Positions 7,891 through 15,942 of a stretch of 64,000 nucleotides of DNA are shown here, piece by piece (the first letter of the stretch is position 1; each line of letters starts with the position of its first letter). Below the pieces are notes generated by a model. It saw only the letters and a program-made list of their open reading frames with translations. It was not told the origin of the DNA and ran no database searches. Source of the stretch: Winogradskyella eximia (GTDB taxonomy: Bacteria > Bacteroidota > Bacteroidia > Flavobacteriales > Flavobacteriaceae). The translations under genes were made by a program, and so were the position numbers. The stretch is taken from positions 62,001-126,000 of the forward strand of contig NZ_QRDV01000010.1 in assembly GCF_003386165.1 (NCBI RefSeq), in the 5' to 3' direction.

Positions 7891-9312
7891 ATGAAACACA
7901 CTTTACTATTATGCCTTATAGCATTCTCAATTCATTCTTTTTGTAAGGCACAAAATATAGATCTAGAACTTTTTGCTTCCAATTTAGACCGACCAGTCAG
8001 CATTAAACATGCAGGTGACGATAAACTCTATATTGTTGAGCAAGATGGATTAATTAAGATTATAAACTCCGATGGCTCTATTGAAAGCGCACCATTCTTA
8101 AATATTGATAGTATTGTTATAAACACAGGAAACGAAAGAGGTCTTTTAGGTTTGGCTTTTCATCCTGAATATGCAACTAATGGTTACTTTTTTGTCAACT
8201 ACATTGATAATTCAGGAAACACTGTAATTTCTAGATTTTCTAGAGATACCAATAATCCACTGCTAGCAGATTCTAATTCAGAATTTCCAATCCTTAGTTT
8301 TATCCAACCATACAGCAATCATAATGGAGGTGACTTAGCATTTGGAAATGATGGCTTTTTATATATTTCAACAGGAGATGGTGGTTCTGCTGGTGATCCT
8401 GAAAATAACTCACAGAATAAATTAAATTTATTAGGTAATATATTAAGAATAGATATTAACGCCACAACAGCTACTCAAAATTACAGTATTCCATCTAGTA
8501 ATCCTTTTATTGGAGACCCAAATTCTAGAGCCGAAATTTTTGCCTATGGTTTAAGAAACCCTTGGAAATTCTCTTTTGATCGCCTAAATAATGACTTATG
8601 GATTGCAGATGTTGGCCAAGGAGATTATGAAGAAATCAATATGGTTTCAGCAGTAGACGCAGCAATAGGTTTAAACTATGGTTGGAGATGTTATGAAGGT
8701 AACGGTCCGTATAACTCTAATGATTGCTCAGATGCTAGCGCATACACTTTTCCTATTAGTGGTTATACGCATTTTGGAGATGGCGAATTTAAATGCTCTA
8801 TTACTGGAGGTTACAGATACAGAGGCACTAACTACCCTAACTTAAATGGTTTATATTTCTTTGCTGATATATGTAGTCAAGAAATTGGATATTTAACTTA
8901 TGATGAAACTAATACCAACTGGATTAGAACATTTGAATCATTTACCGGTCAATGGTCTGCATTTGGTGAAGATTTAAATGGAGAATTATACGTTTCAGAT
9001 TTATCCTCAGGAAATATTTATAAAATTATTGACCCTACCTTAAGTATAGAAGATAGTTTGTTTTCTAATATTTCTGTGTACCCAAACCCTACAAAAGATA
9101 ATATAAATATTAATTTTGGTTCAAATATTAACACAAACGTATTAACCCAAATAGCCATTTATGATTTACATGGAAAAAAAGTAAAATCAATTAAACGCAC
9201 TGCAGAACATATTCAGAACATAAACACCTCTCAACTCTCTAATGGTATTTATATTTTACAAATTAATAATTCAAACGGAGAACAAAGCATACATAAACTG
9301 GTTATACATTAA
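7891..9312 (+). CDS. Secreted GSDH-type propeller protein with T9SS type A sorting domain
   Basis: A 473-residue exported protein. Residues 1-20 form a signal peptide (cleavage near CKAQ). Residues about 25-385 match the glucose/sorbosone dehydrogenase beta-propeller family (for example ERGLLGLAFHPEY, NHNGGDLAFGNDG, TGDGGSAGDP, AYGLRNPWKFSFD). Such propellers often bind PQQ and calcium and oxidise sugars, but activity cannot be confirmed here. Residues about 390-473 are a type A T9SS sorting domain (SVYPNPTKDNI and the GIYILQI strand), so it is sent through the outer membrane. The stop overlaps the rsmI-like start (TAATG). Confidence 0.88.
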   Translation: MKHTLLLCLIAFSIHSFCKAQNIDLELFASNLDRPVSIKHAGDDKLYIVEQDGLIKIINSDGSIESAPFLNIDSIVINTGNERGLLGLAFHPEYATNGYFFVNYIDNSGNTVISRFSRDTNNPLLADSNSEFPILSFIQPYSNHNGGDLAFGNDGFLYISTGDGGSAGDPENNSQNKLNLLGNILRIDINATTATQNYSIPSSNPFIGDPNSRAEIFAYGLRNPWKFSFDRLNNDLWIADVGQGDYEEINMVSAVDAAIGLNYGWRCYEGNGPYNSNDCSDASAYTFPISGYTHFGDGEFKCSITGGYRYRGTNYPNLNGLYFFADICSQEIGYLTYDETNTNWIRTFESFTGQWSAFGEDLNGELYVSDLSSGNIYKIIDPTLSIEDSLFSNISVYPNPTKDNININFGSNINTNVLTQIAIYDLHGKKVKSIKRTAEHIQNINTSQLSNGIYILQINNSNGEQSIHKLVIH

Positions 9313-10028
9313 TGAACAATACCAAAGGAACATTATATCTTATACCTACAAGACTAGGTGATAATCCACCACTCGAGGTTTTACCAATCTCTATAAAAAA
9401 AGTGATTGAGGATCTCGATTACTATATTGTTGAAAATGAAAAAACAGCACGTCGTTTTATTAAACGTATTTCGCCAAGTAAATCTCAACCCACTTTAAAA
9501 CTTCAAGTTTTAAATAAATATACTACAGAGGCAGAACGCAATACCTATTTAAATAGTTGCTTAGAAGGTATTTCAATTGGGTTATTATCTGAAGCAGGTT
9601 GTCCTGCTATTGCAGATCCTGGCGCTGAAATTGTTAAACTAGCCCATCAAATGGATATTAAAGTAGTACCATTGGTTGGTCCTTCTTCTATTCTACTCGC
9701 TTTAATGGGTTCTGGTATGAATGGTCAAAGCTTTACTTTTAATGGCTATCTACCAATAGATAAAAGTGAGAGAAAAGCAAAGTTAAAAACACTAGAGCGA
9801 TTATCTTCAGAACATAATCAGGCTCAAATTTTTATTGAAACACCATATAGAAACATGAAAATGCTTGAAGATTTAGCAGATACTCTTCATCCAAACACAA
9901 ATGTTTGTGTTGCTTGTGATTTAACGTTACCTACTGAGTTTATTAAAACAAAATCTGCTAGTGAATGGAAACACAATAAAGAAGATTTACACAAAAGACC
10001 TTCCATATTCATCATACAGAAAGATTAA
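9312..10028 (+). CDS. rsmI: RsmI-family SAM-dependent methyltransferase
   Basis: A 238-residue tetrapyrrole-methylase-fold protein. Family motifs visible are GTLYLIPTRLGD at the start, ENEKTARRFIKRI, GLLSEAGCPAIADPG near residues 95-109, and VGPSSILLALMGSG near 136-149. RsmI 2'-O-methylates C1402 of 16S rRNA. This is the shorter Bacteroidota branch that often occurs beside a longer canonical RsmI elsewhere in the genome, so the exact rRNA role is less sure than the family. It overlaps the preceding gene by one nt, implying coupling to an unrelated secreted protein. Confidence 0.8.
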   Translation: MNNTKGTLYLIPTRLGDNPPLEVLPISIKKVIEDLDYYIVENEKTARRFIKRISPSKSQPTLKLQVLNKYTTEAERNTYLNSCLEGISIGLLSEAGCPAIADPGAEIVKLAHQMDIKVVPLVGPSSILLALMGSGMNGQSFTFNGYLPIDKSERKAKLKTLERLSSEHNQAQIFIETPYRNMKMLEDLADTLHPNTNVCVACDLTLPTEFIKTKSASEWKHNKEDLHKRPSIFIIQKD

Positions 10029-10032
10029 ACGA

Positions 10033-10075
10033 TGTAGAACGCGTTAATTTGATATTCATTTTAACGCGTATTACA
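10033..10075. terminator. Bidirectional hairpin between convergent genes
   Basis: Fifteen-position arms at 10033-10047 and 10061-10075 pair at all but two positions (core ACGCGTTAA/TTAACGCGT), loop 13 nt. It lies between the 3' ends of the rsmI-like gene and the convergent lysozyme-like gene. No long T run follows, but its place suggests shared transcription termination. Confidence 0.5.
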
Positions 10076-10109
10076 CCATTAAAACTGTTTATAATAAATA
10101 AAAGATAGA

Positions 10110-10766
10110 TTATAAGGTCACTCTTGCTTTCTTATCTGGTGTAATCATAGAAGTGTCATAACCAGAAAACTTTTTAAGATAAGACCTTACTGTAGAACCA
10201 TACTCGTCAGACGAATTATTGCCACCAAAACTGCGCAAAAATTTCTTCACACTTCCTGGACCTGCTAAATGTGCTGCTGCTAAAATACCAGACTCAGTAA
10301 CTTTAACTCCTGCAATTTGTCTACCTTCAAAACGCTTAATATCATTTCTAAGCACCCATTTATTACGTTCTGCATTAGCGATAAATGCTTTTTCTTGTAA
10401 TTCTGGATTATATAAAAATTGGTTTGGAGTGTAAATACCTAGTAATTCTAAAGTTTCAGTACCAAATTGATATTTACCTAAATATCCTAAAGAATTAACC
10501 GTAAAATAATTACCTCTAGACTCTTTAAAGGCTAATGCTTCTTTAAATCCTTCAAAAGATTTACCTAAATGTGGAGTAAAAATATTAGACTTCGCAGTAT
10601 GGTCTTTTGTTGCCATTGCTAAATCTTCAGAAATATTATAATTAAGCTCTAATCCTTTTGTAGAATAATGATCTGGATTAAGAGTTGAATCTGGATATAA
10701 TGCTAGAGCAATTAAAAAACAAATTACAAATGGCACTACATAATTCTTAACGCTATTTTTAGTCAT
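10110..10766 (-). CDS. Lysozyme-like/SLT-fold membrane-anchored protein
   Basis: A 218-residue protein with one N-terminal transmembrane or signal segment (residues 8-24). Residues about 70-185 look like a lytic-transglycosylase (lysozyme-like) fold: KESRGNYFTVNSLGYLGKYQF places a likely catalytic Glu at 82 followed by the SxG(x)YQ-like pattern, and GILAAAHLAGPGSV resembles the C-terminal helix of SLT domains. It would cut peptidoglycan strands in the periplasm. This is by motif reading only; some annotations call this family LysM peptidoglycan-binding protein, but no LysM motif is visible. A promoter is proposed 59 nt upstream. Confidence 0.65.
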   Translation of the reverse strand: MTKNSVKNYVVPFVICFLIALALYPDSTLNPDHYSTKGLELNYNISEDLAMATKDHTAKSNIFTPHLGKSFEGFKEALAFKESRGNYFTVNSLGYLGKYQFGTETLELLGIYTPNQFLYNPELQEKAFIANAERNKWVLRNDIKRFEGRQIAGVKVTESGILAAAHLAGPGSVKKFLRSFGGNNSSDEYGSTVRSYLKKFSGYDTSMITPDKKARVTL

Positions 10767-10824
10767 AACAGCTAATTTTTAATGTAAAACATTTTCCCCA
10801 AAATAGTCCTACAAAATTCGCGTG

Positions 10825-10855
10825 CAAATATACGATTATTTTTCAATTACTGAAA
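10825..10855 (-). promoter_or_regulatory. Candidate promoter of lysozyme-like gene
   Basis: On the minus strand: TTTC, exactly 19 nt, then TATATTTG. The -7 element matches TAnnTTTG perfectly and the -33 element has one mismatch to TTTG. Confidence 0.6.
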
Positions 10856-10884
10856 ATCAACCGTTTAAGTGTTAAAATTTTAAC

Positions 10885-11790
10885 TTAAAAGTAGACTAAA
10901 TGCCCTTTTAGCCGACCATTGCTATCCAATTCTAATGTTGGAAAAGGGACTTTAATTACATTAATTACGTCGAAAATAGATTTAAGAACGCTAGAATTTG
11001 TTTTAATTCGGGTTAAATCAATATCTAAACTTAAGTAATATTGACGCTTTCTATTTTGGTTTAAGAATAAAGGATCATAAGCTTCACCAGTTAACATACC
11101 TTCTGCTCCGTAACCAAAAGCAACATTCAACCAATTTGGAACAAATTCTGTTTTTAAAAATGAATTGATATTAGCACTTAGCCAATAAGTTTGACCATTA
11201 TAATCTTTTAAAAATTCTTCGGAGAAACCGTCACCTAACTTATTTGGTCGTTGCTTGGCAAATTTTGTAGTATGAAATGAATACTTTAAAACAATGCGTT
11301 GTTCATTCCAAAGAAGTTCTTGCCCAATATGCAGACCTGTTCCTGTAGCATTGGCTGCCATATCTGTCCAAGAAAATCCCCATTCTTCTGAATAGCCATC
11401 CATGACTTCAACAACGGTTAAAAAGCCAAAACCTAAAGTTGAACCATAAAGTAATTGATCTTTTTTACTAACTCCTGCCCAATTTAAAGTGTTAGCTCCT
11501 AGCCTTCCCAGTTGATAAGACGAAAACACATGTCCCATTTTATCCATTTGCAACCACTCTCCACTATCATTTAGTGTTTTAAAACTTGAACGTGGATAAT
11601 CTGCATACCATAATTGATTTAGTGCAATTAATGTTGCAGAAGCCATAGCCGCTTCAGTAATAGCAACCGTATTACGTCTTTTAGTATCTAAAGAATCACT
11701 AGGTTTCAAAAAGGTGTTGAGCTTAGATTGTGAAAAAAGCAAGCCACTCGACAGCAATAAAATCGCAAAACAGCTAATTGATACCTTCAA
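10885..11790 (-). CDS. DUF2279/YfiM-like protein
   Basis: A 301-residue exported protein with a signal peptide (residues 1-20, ending SGLLFSQ). It matches the DUF2279 (YfiM) pattern: DKMGHVFSSYQLGR, then EVMDGYSEEWGFSWTDMAAN and GxxLHIGQELLW. The His and Asp-rich motifs could form a metal or catalytic site, but no function is established for the family. It lies 3 nt downstream of mltG in the minus-strand envelope cluster, so a role in the cell wall or outer membrane is a fair guess only. Confidence 0.72.
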   Translation of the reverse strand: MKVSISCFAILLLSSGLLFSQSKLNTFLKPSDSLDTKRRNTVAITEAAMASATLIALNQLWYADYPRSSFKTLNDSGEWLQMDKMGHVFSSYQLGRLGANTLNWAGVSKKDQLLYGSTLGFGFLTVVEVMDGYSEEWGFSWTDMAANATGTGLHIGQELLWNEQRIVLKYSFHTTKFAKQRPNKLGDGFSEEFLKDYNGQTYWLSANINSFLKTEFVPNWLNVAFGYGAEGMLTGEAYDPLFLNQNRKRQYYLSLDIDLTRIKTNSSVLKSIFDVINVIKVPFPTLELDSNGRLKGHLVYF

Positions 11791-11793
11791 ACC

Positions 11794-12837
11794 TTATTTA
11801 TTAATACCTTGAGAAGACAAATATTGATGATATTCTCTTGCATTATTATTGTGTTGACCTAAGGTTTTAGCAAATTTATGGTAGCCTAAACGTTTTGCAT
11901 CTGCTGCAAAATATAAGTAACTATGCTTTTCTGGACTTAACACAGCTTTAATAGCAGATAAGTCTGGCATAGCTATTAATCCTGGTGGCAAGCCTGCATA
12001 TTTATATGTATTATATGGAGAATCTATTTCTTTATGTACATTTAAAACACGTCTAATTATGGTGTTCTTATATTTTGGCAATTGATAAGCTGCAAATTTT
12101 AAAGTTGGGTCAGCTTGTAAAGGCATACCAATACGTAACCTATTGAGATATACACCAGCTACTCTTGGTTGCTCGTCAGCTTGCTTAGATTCTTCGTGTA
12201 CAATAGAGGCTAAAGTGATGACTTCATTTGGACTTAAATTTAGTTTTTCAGCTTGTGCTTTTCTAGAGGCTGTCCAAAAACGATTGTACTCTGTTAACAT
12301 TCTATCTCTAAACGTTTCCGCAGAAGTATTCCAAAAGAATTCATAACTGTTAGGTAAGTACATTCCTAAAGCCGTTGCGTTGTTAAATCCGTTTTTAGTT
12401 AAAAATGTTTCATCTGTCATTGCCTCTAATAATGACAAGCTATCAGCTTCAATTTGCGTACTTATTCGTCCTGCCAAATCCGCTAATTGGTGCTGATTAT
12501 TAAAAGCTATTTTAATCGGAAGATTTTTACTTCTTATAGAAGTGATTATGTCATTATTGTTCATGCCTTTAGTAATAGCAAACCGACCAGCTTTGATATT
12601 TGACGTATATTTTTTCTGTTTTGCTAAAGCATCAAAAGCATTAATATCCTCTAATAATGGCTCTAATTGCGAGCGTACTTGTGAGTAAGTTGCATTAGTT
12701 GGGACGTATATAAATTCGGTACCGTCTTCAAATTTTGTGTTAGGCGAAAACATGGCTCCATAAATATAGTAGGCAAAAGCGCCACAGATAACCAAACCAA
12801 CAAGGGCAATTGCCCAAAGCATTTTTTTAATGTACAT
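11794..12837 (-). CDS. mltG: Endolytic murein transglycosylase MltG
   Basis: MltG cleaves nascent glycan strands and so ends peptidoglycan chain growth at the inner membrane. The 347-residue protein has one N-terminal transmembrane helix (residues 8-28), a LysM-like region, and the YceG catalytic block: LASIVHEES near residues 209-217, containing the candidate catalytic glutamate, followed by the VAGVYLNRLRIGMPLQADPT motif at 226-245. Further diagnostic blocks are SPYNTYKYAGLPPGLI and LYFAAD. It sits between DUF2279 and GNAT genes with 2-3 nt gaps, part of a dapF-GNAT-mltG-DUF2279 operon. Confidence 0.93.
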   Translation of the reverse strand: MYIKKMLWAIALVGLVICGAFAYYIYGAMFSPNTKFEDGTEFIYVPTNATYSQVRSQLEPLLEDINAFDALAKQKKYTSNIKAGRFAITKGMNNNDIITSIRSKNLPIKIAFNNQHQLADLAGRISTQIEADSLSLLEAMTDETFLTKNGFNNATALGMYLPNSYEFFWNTSAETFRDRMLTEYNRFWTASRKAQAEKLNLSPNEVITLASIVHEESKQADEQPRVAGVYLNRLRIGMPLQADPTLKFAAYQLPKYKNTIIRRVLNVHKEIDSPYNTYKYAGLPPGLIAMPDLSAIKAVLSPEKHSYLYFAADAKRLGYHKFAKTLGQHNNNAREYHQYLSSQGINK

Positions 12838-12839
12838 AG

Positions 12840-13364
12840 TTAATCGTTAATACGTTGTAAAATATATTCGTTGGCATAATTTATACCATCAAAACTCCAA
12901 TCTTTTTTTAATCCTATTATTTTAAAACCATCAGTTTCAAATAGTTTTAAACTTGCTATGTTATTTTCAGAAATATTAGCATAAACTTGATGCAAATGTA
13001 AGACCTCAAAACAATAATTTACCAATAATTTTAATGCTTCTCTGCCATAACCTTGATTTCTGTTGACTTCATTCTCAATTAGAATTCCAATACCAGCACG
13101 CTTATTTTTAATATCAAAATCAAACACATCAATTAAACCTATAGTTGTGTTTTCAAGAGTATTAATAGCCAATCTTAGTTGTTTGGCTTCAAAAATATCT
13201 TGTTGTGCGTTTTCGAGATACTGCTTAATTAAAAATCTTGAATATGGTGTTTGAGTATCACTCAATTCCCAAAGAGATGTATCATTTTCAATCCTATAAA
13301 TAAACTCTAAATCTTCAGGTTCTAAAGCTCTTAAATAGATATGTTCTCCACGAAGATTTACCAT
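12840..13364 (-). CDS. GNAT-family acetyltransferase, RimJ/SpeG-like
   Basis: A 174-residue acetyltransferase of the RimJ/RimL/SpeG type (Acetyltransf_3): it begins VNLRGEHIYLRALEPEDLE and has the NQGYGREAL acetyl-CoA loop near residues 102-110 and the LHQVYANISENN block. Likely targets are polyamines or protein N termini; the substrate cannot be decided. Its start overlaps the end of dapF by 7 nt and mltG starts 2 nt after its stop, so it is translated with both. Confidence 0.83.
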   Translation of the reverse strand: MVNLRGEHIYLRALEPEDLEFIYRIENDTSLWELSDTQTPYSRFLIKQYLENAQQDIFEAKQLRLAINTLENTTIGLIDVFDFDIKNKRAGIGILIENEVNRNQGYGREALKLLVNYCFEVLHLHQVYANISENNIASLKLFETDGFKIIGLKKDWSFDGINYANEYILQRIND

Positions 13365-14137
13365 TCTATTTCCCCTTTAAAAACTTGTTCCGCTGGTCCT
13401 ACTAACCAGATATTATGATAACCATTATCATTAGAATCAAATGTTACTTTTAGATCGCCTCCTTCTGTGTTTAAAGTAATTATATTGCTCTTGGTTTTTC
13501 CAGATTTATGCATTGCAATTGCAACAGCTGTAACACCTGTACCACAAGATAACGTTTCATCTTCTACTCCACGTTCGTATGTTCTTACTGCAAAATGATC
13601 TGACGATATTTGGTTTACAAAATTCACATTACTCCCAACCTCATTATAAGGCTCTCCGTATCTAATTCTTGATCCATTCTTTTTGACTTCAAAATCTTTA
13701 AGGTCTGAAACCATTTCAACATGATGAGGAGATCCTGTATTTAAAAACAAATGGTCTTGAAAAGTCTCAATTTCTAAAACATCTTGCATTTGAAGATGAA
13801 CTATTTCATTTTCAATTTTTGCTTTATGTAAACCATCAATAGCTATAAACTCTGTCTCATTTTCAATGACTCCTAAGAACTTTGCAAAGGCAACAATACA
13901 GCGTCCACCATTGCCACACATACTACTTTCGTTACCATCGGCATTGTAATACACCATTTTAAAATCTGTTTGGTCATCATTTTCTAGTAGAATAAATCCA
14001 TCCGCACCAATACCAAAACGTCTATCACATAGTTCTGCAATGCGTTTAGTATCCTTTTTATCTATAATCTGCAAACGATTATCTAGAATTACAAAATCGT
14101 TTCCTGTGCCTTGATATTTATAAAATGTCATTTTCAT
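13358..14137 (-). CDS. dapF: Diaminopimelate epimerase DapF
   Basis: DapF converts LL- to meso-diaminopimelate, the cross-linking residue of peptidoglycan and the lysine precursor. The 259-residue protein shows both catalytic cysteines: C74 in SSMCGNGGRC and C198 in ETLSCGTGVTAVA, plus the start FYKYQGTGNDF. It heads a minus-strand run with the GNAT gene, mltG and DUF2279, a coherent peptidoglycan set. The annotated ATG is two codons before a second ATG (MTFYKYQG) that could be used instead. Confidence 0.95.
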   Translation of the reverse strand: MKMTFYKYQGTGNDFVILDNRLQIIDKKDTKRIAELCDRRFGIGADGFILLENDDQTDFKMVYYNADGNESSMCGNGGRCIVAFAKFLGVIENETEFIAIDGLHKAKIENEIVHLQMQDVLEIETFQDHLFLNTGSPHHVEMVSDLKDFEVKKNGSRIRYGEPYNEVGSNVNFVNQISSDHFAVRTYERGVEDETLSCGTGVTAVAIAMHKSGKTKSNIITLNTEGGDLKVTFDSNDNGYHNIWLVGPAEQVFKGEIEW

Positions 14138-14232
14138 TTGACTATTCTCTTTTTTAAGGTCATCTGCTCATTGCTCTAAATTCTTAGAATAAATGATTAC
14201 CTTTTTTACCCTCTTATTAAATAATTGAAAGG

Positions 14233-14240
14233 CAAATATA
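14233..14240 (-). promoter_or_regulatory. Candidate -7 element for dapF operon
   Basis: Minus strand reads TATATTTG, a perfect TAnnTTTG, 95 nt upstream of the dapF start. No TTTG lies at the -33 spacing; instead the GTTAAA repeat array begins just upstream, which would suit an activated promoter. Confidence 0.4.
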
Positions 14241-14265
14241 AGCATATTACACTTTAAAAACAGTT

Positions 14266-14305
14266 GTTAAACACGCGTTAAAATTGACGTTAAAAAGTCG
14301 TTAAA
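14266..14305. promoter_or_regulatory. Four phased GTTAAA repeats upstream of htrA
   Basis: Perfect GTTAAA hexamers start at 14266, 14277, 14289 and 14300, spacings 11, 12 and 11 bp, so all lie on about the same face of the helix. They stand 77-116 nt upstream of htrA and just upstream of the dapF -7 element, in a divergent intergenic region. Direct repeats with one-turn spacing are typical of binding sites for dimers of OmpR/CpxR-type response regulators; the binding protein is unknown. Confidence 0.55.
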
Positions 14306-14381
14306 GTGAAAATTGAATTCAATATTTATCTAAATTTAATCGTTAGTTAAAATGAATAGTAAAACTTAAATATTAAAAAAC

Positions 14382-15794
14382 ATGAAGAAGATTCTAACAT
14401 TAGTCTTTGTCTCTGCATTGGGTGGTTTATTAACCTTAGGAGGTTACAAACTTTTTATTGAAAAGGAATCTCCACAATTAGCTTTGGAACAATCAAATGA
14501 TTTTCCAGTTTTTGTACCTACAAATAATGCTGTTAACGCCATAAATAGTAATGCTTCAATTGCTCCTAATTTTGTTAACGCAGCAGAAAAATCTTTAGAT
14601 GCTGTAGTACATGTAAAAAACACAGCTATCGTAAACGGACCTACTTCAATGCGCGATTTATTTTATGGTCGCAGTTCGCAACGTGCACAAGTTGGTACTG
14701 GTAGTGGCGTAATTATTTCACCAACAGGTTATATTGTAACTAATAACCATGTTATTAAAAACGCCAACGAAATTAGTATTACACTAAATGATAATAAGGC
14801 ATACATTGCTGAATTAATTGGCACGGATGAAACCACAGATATTGCATTATTAAAAATAGAAACAGAAGACGAATTACCATTTATGGCTTTCGGAGATTCT
14901 GATAATGCTAAAATTGGAGAATGGGTTTTAGCGGTTGGTAACCCGTTTAACTTAAACTCTACTGTAACTGCCGGAATTATAAGTGCCAAATCGAGAGATT
15001 TATCTGGCCAGCACTTACAGTCATTTATCCAAACTGATGCTGCTGTTAATCCTGGAAACTCAGGAGGAGCACTAGTGAATACCAACGGTGATTTAATTGG
15101 TATAAATACTGCTATTTCATCGCAAACAGGATCTTATATTGGTTATTCTTTTGCTGTACCGAGTAATATAGCGCGCAAAATTGTAAATGATATTATGGAA
15201 TATGGCAATGTGCAAAATGGTATTCTTGGTGTTGTTGGTGGAGCTTTAAACAGTAATGCCGCAGAAGAATTAGGAACAGAAATCACTGAAGGTTTTTACG
15301 TTAGCGACGTACAAGAGGATACTGGCGCAGAAAAAGCAGGTATTCAGTCTGGTGACATTATTAAGAAAATTGACAATGTCAATATCAATAAGTTTTCAGA
15401 CTTATCTGGCTACCTAAAAACTAAAAGTCCAGATGATGTTGTTAATGTAACTTTAATAAGAGATGGAAATGAAAAAGTATTTCCTGTAACCTTATTAAGA
15501 CCATCTAGCTATATTTTGCCAACAATTGGCCTAATTAAAAATGCATCTGAAAAAGATCTTAAACGCTTTAAAGCTGAAAATGGAGTGAAAATTTCAGAAT
15601 TAGACGAAGCTAATAAATTATCTTGGAATAAGAATGGTATTGAAGAAGGTAGCATAATTACAAAAATTAATGGTAAAGAATTAAATTCTGTAGAAGATGC
15701 TCAAACTGCTATAAAAACAAGACACTACAATGAACCACTTCAAATTGAAGTGATTAATAAAAAAGGAGAAAAAGTAGTCTTCAACTTCAGATAA
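14382..15794 (+). CDS. HtrA/DegP-family periplasmic serine protease
   Basis: A 470-residue envelope quality-control protease. A signal anchor (residues 4-20) is followed by the trypsin-like domain with the full triad: H123 (TNNHVIKN), D153 (TTDIALLKI), S227 (NPGNSGGALV). Two PDZ domains follow (about 280-365, with EKAGIQSGDIIKKI, and 385-470, ending VNKKGEKVVFNFR-like strands). It degrades or refolds misfolded exported proteins. It stands alone, with its own terminator 29 nt downstream and a striking repeat array upstream that suggests stress control. All key residues are intact. Confidence 0.94.
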   Translation: MKKILTLVFVSALGGLLTLGGYKLFIEKESPQLALEQSNDFPVFVPTNNAVNAINSNASIAPNFVNAAEKSLDAVVHVKNTAIVNGPTSMRDLFYGRSSQRAQVGTGSGVIISPTGYIVTNNHVIKNANEISITLNDNKAYIAELIGTDETTDIALLKIETEDELPFMAFGDSDNAKIGEWVLAVGNPFNLNSTVTAGIISAKSRDLSGQHLQSFIQTDAAVNPGNSGGALVNTNGDLIGINTAISSQTGSYIGYSFAVPSNIARKIVNDIMEYGNVQNGILGVVGGALNSNAAEELGTEITEGFYVSDVQEDTGAEKAGIQSGDIIKKIDNVNINKFSDLSGYLKTKSPDDVVNVTLIRDGNEKVFPVTLLRPSSYILPTIGLIKNASEKDLKRFKAENGVKISELDEANKLSWNKNGIEEGSIITKINGKELNSVEDAQTAIKTRHYNEPLQIEVINKKGEKVVFNFR

Positions 15795-15822
15795 AATTTC
15801 ACGATTAATCAGATTAAATTAC

Positions 15823-15859
15823 CCCTTCAAAGTATTATTCTTTGAAGGGTTTTTATTTT
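15823..15859 (+). terminator. Intrinsic terminator of htrA
   Basis: Perfect 10-bp stem CCCTTCAAAG/CTTTGAAGGG, 7-nt loop TATTATT, then TTTTTATTTT. It begins 29 nt after the htrA stop. Confidence 0.92.
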
Positions 15860-15894
15860 CGATAAAAAGTATTACGAAAACGTTTGAAATATAG

Positions 15895-15902
15895 TATTTT
15901 TG
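15895..15902 (+). promoter_or_regulatory. Candidate -7 element for GAPDH gene
   Basis: TATTTTTG, an exact TAnnTTTG match, 40 nt upstream of the ATG. No good -33 element at 19 nt. The inferred transcript would begin close to three tandem CTAAACCA copies. Confidence 0.5.
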
Positions 15903-15910
15903 CGCAAAAT

Positions 15911-15934
15911 CTAAACCACTAAACCACTAAACCA
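15911..15934 (+). repeat. Three tandem CTAAACCA units in GAPDH leader
   Basis: Perfect 8-nt unit repeated three times, 15911-15918, 15919-15926, 15927-15934, ending 8 nt before the start codon and lying in the probable 5' untranslated region. Could be ribosome-binding or regulatory, or simply a slipped-strand repeat. Confidence 0.6.
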
Positions 15935-15942
15935 AAGAAAAC

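Noticed and set aside
10110..10766. LysM domain in the lysozyme-like protein
   Set aside because: No YxVxxGDTL-type repeat is present; the Glu-Ser-Arg-Gly block fits an SLT-like fold better.
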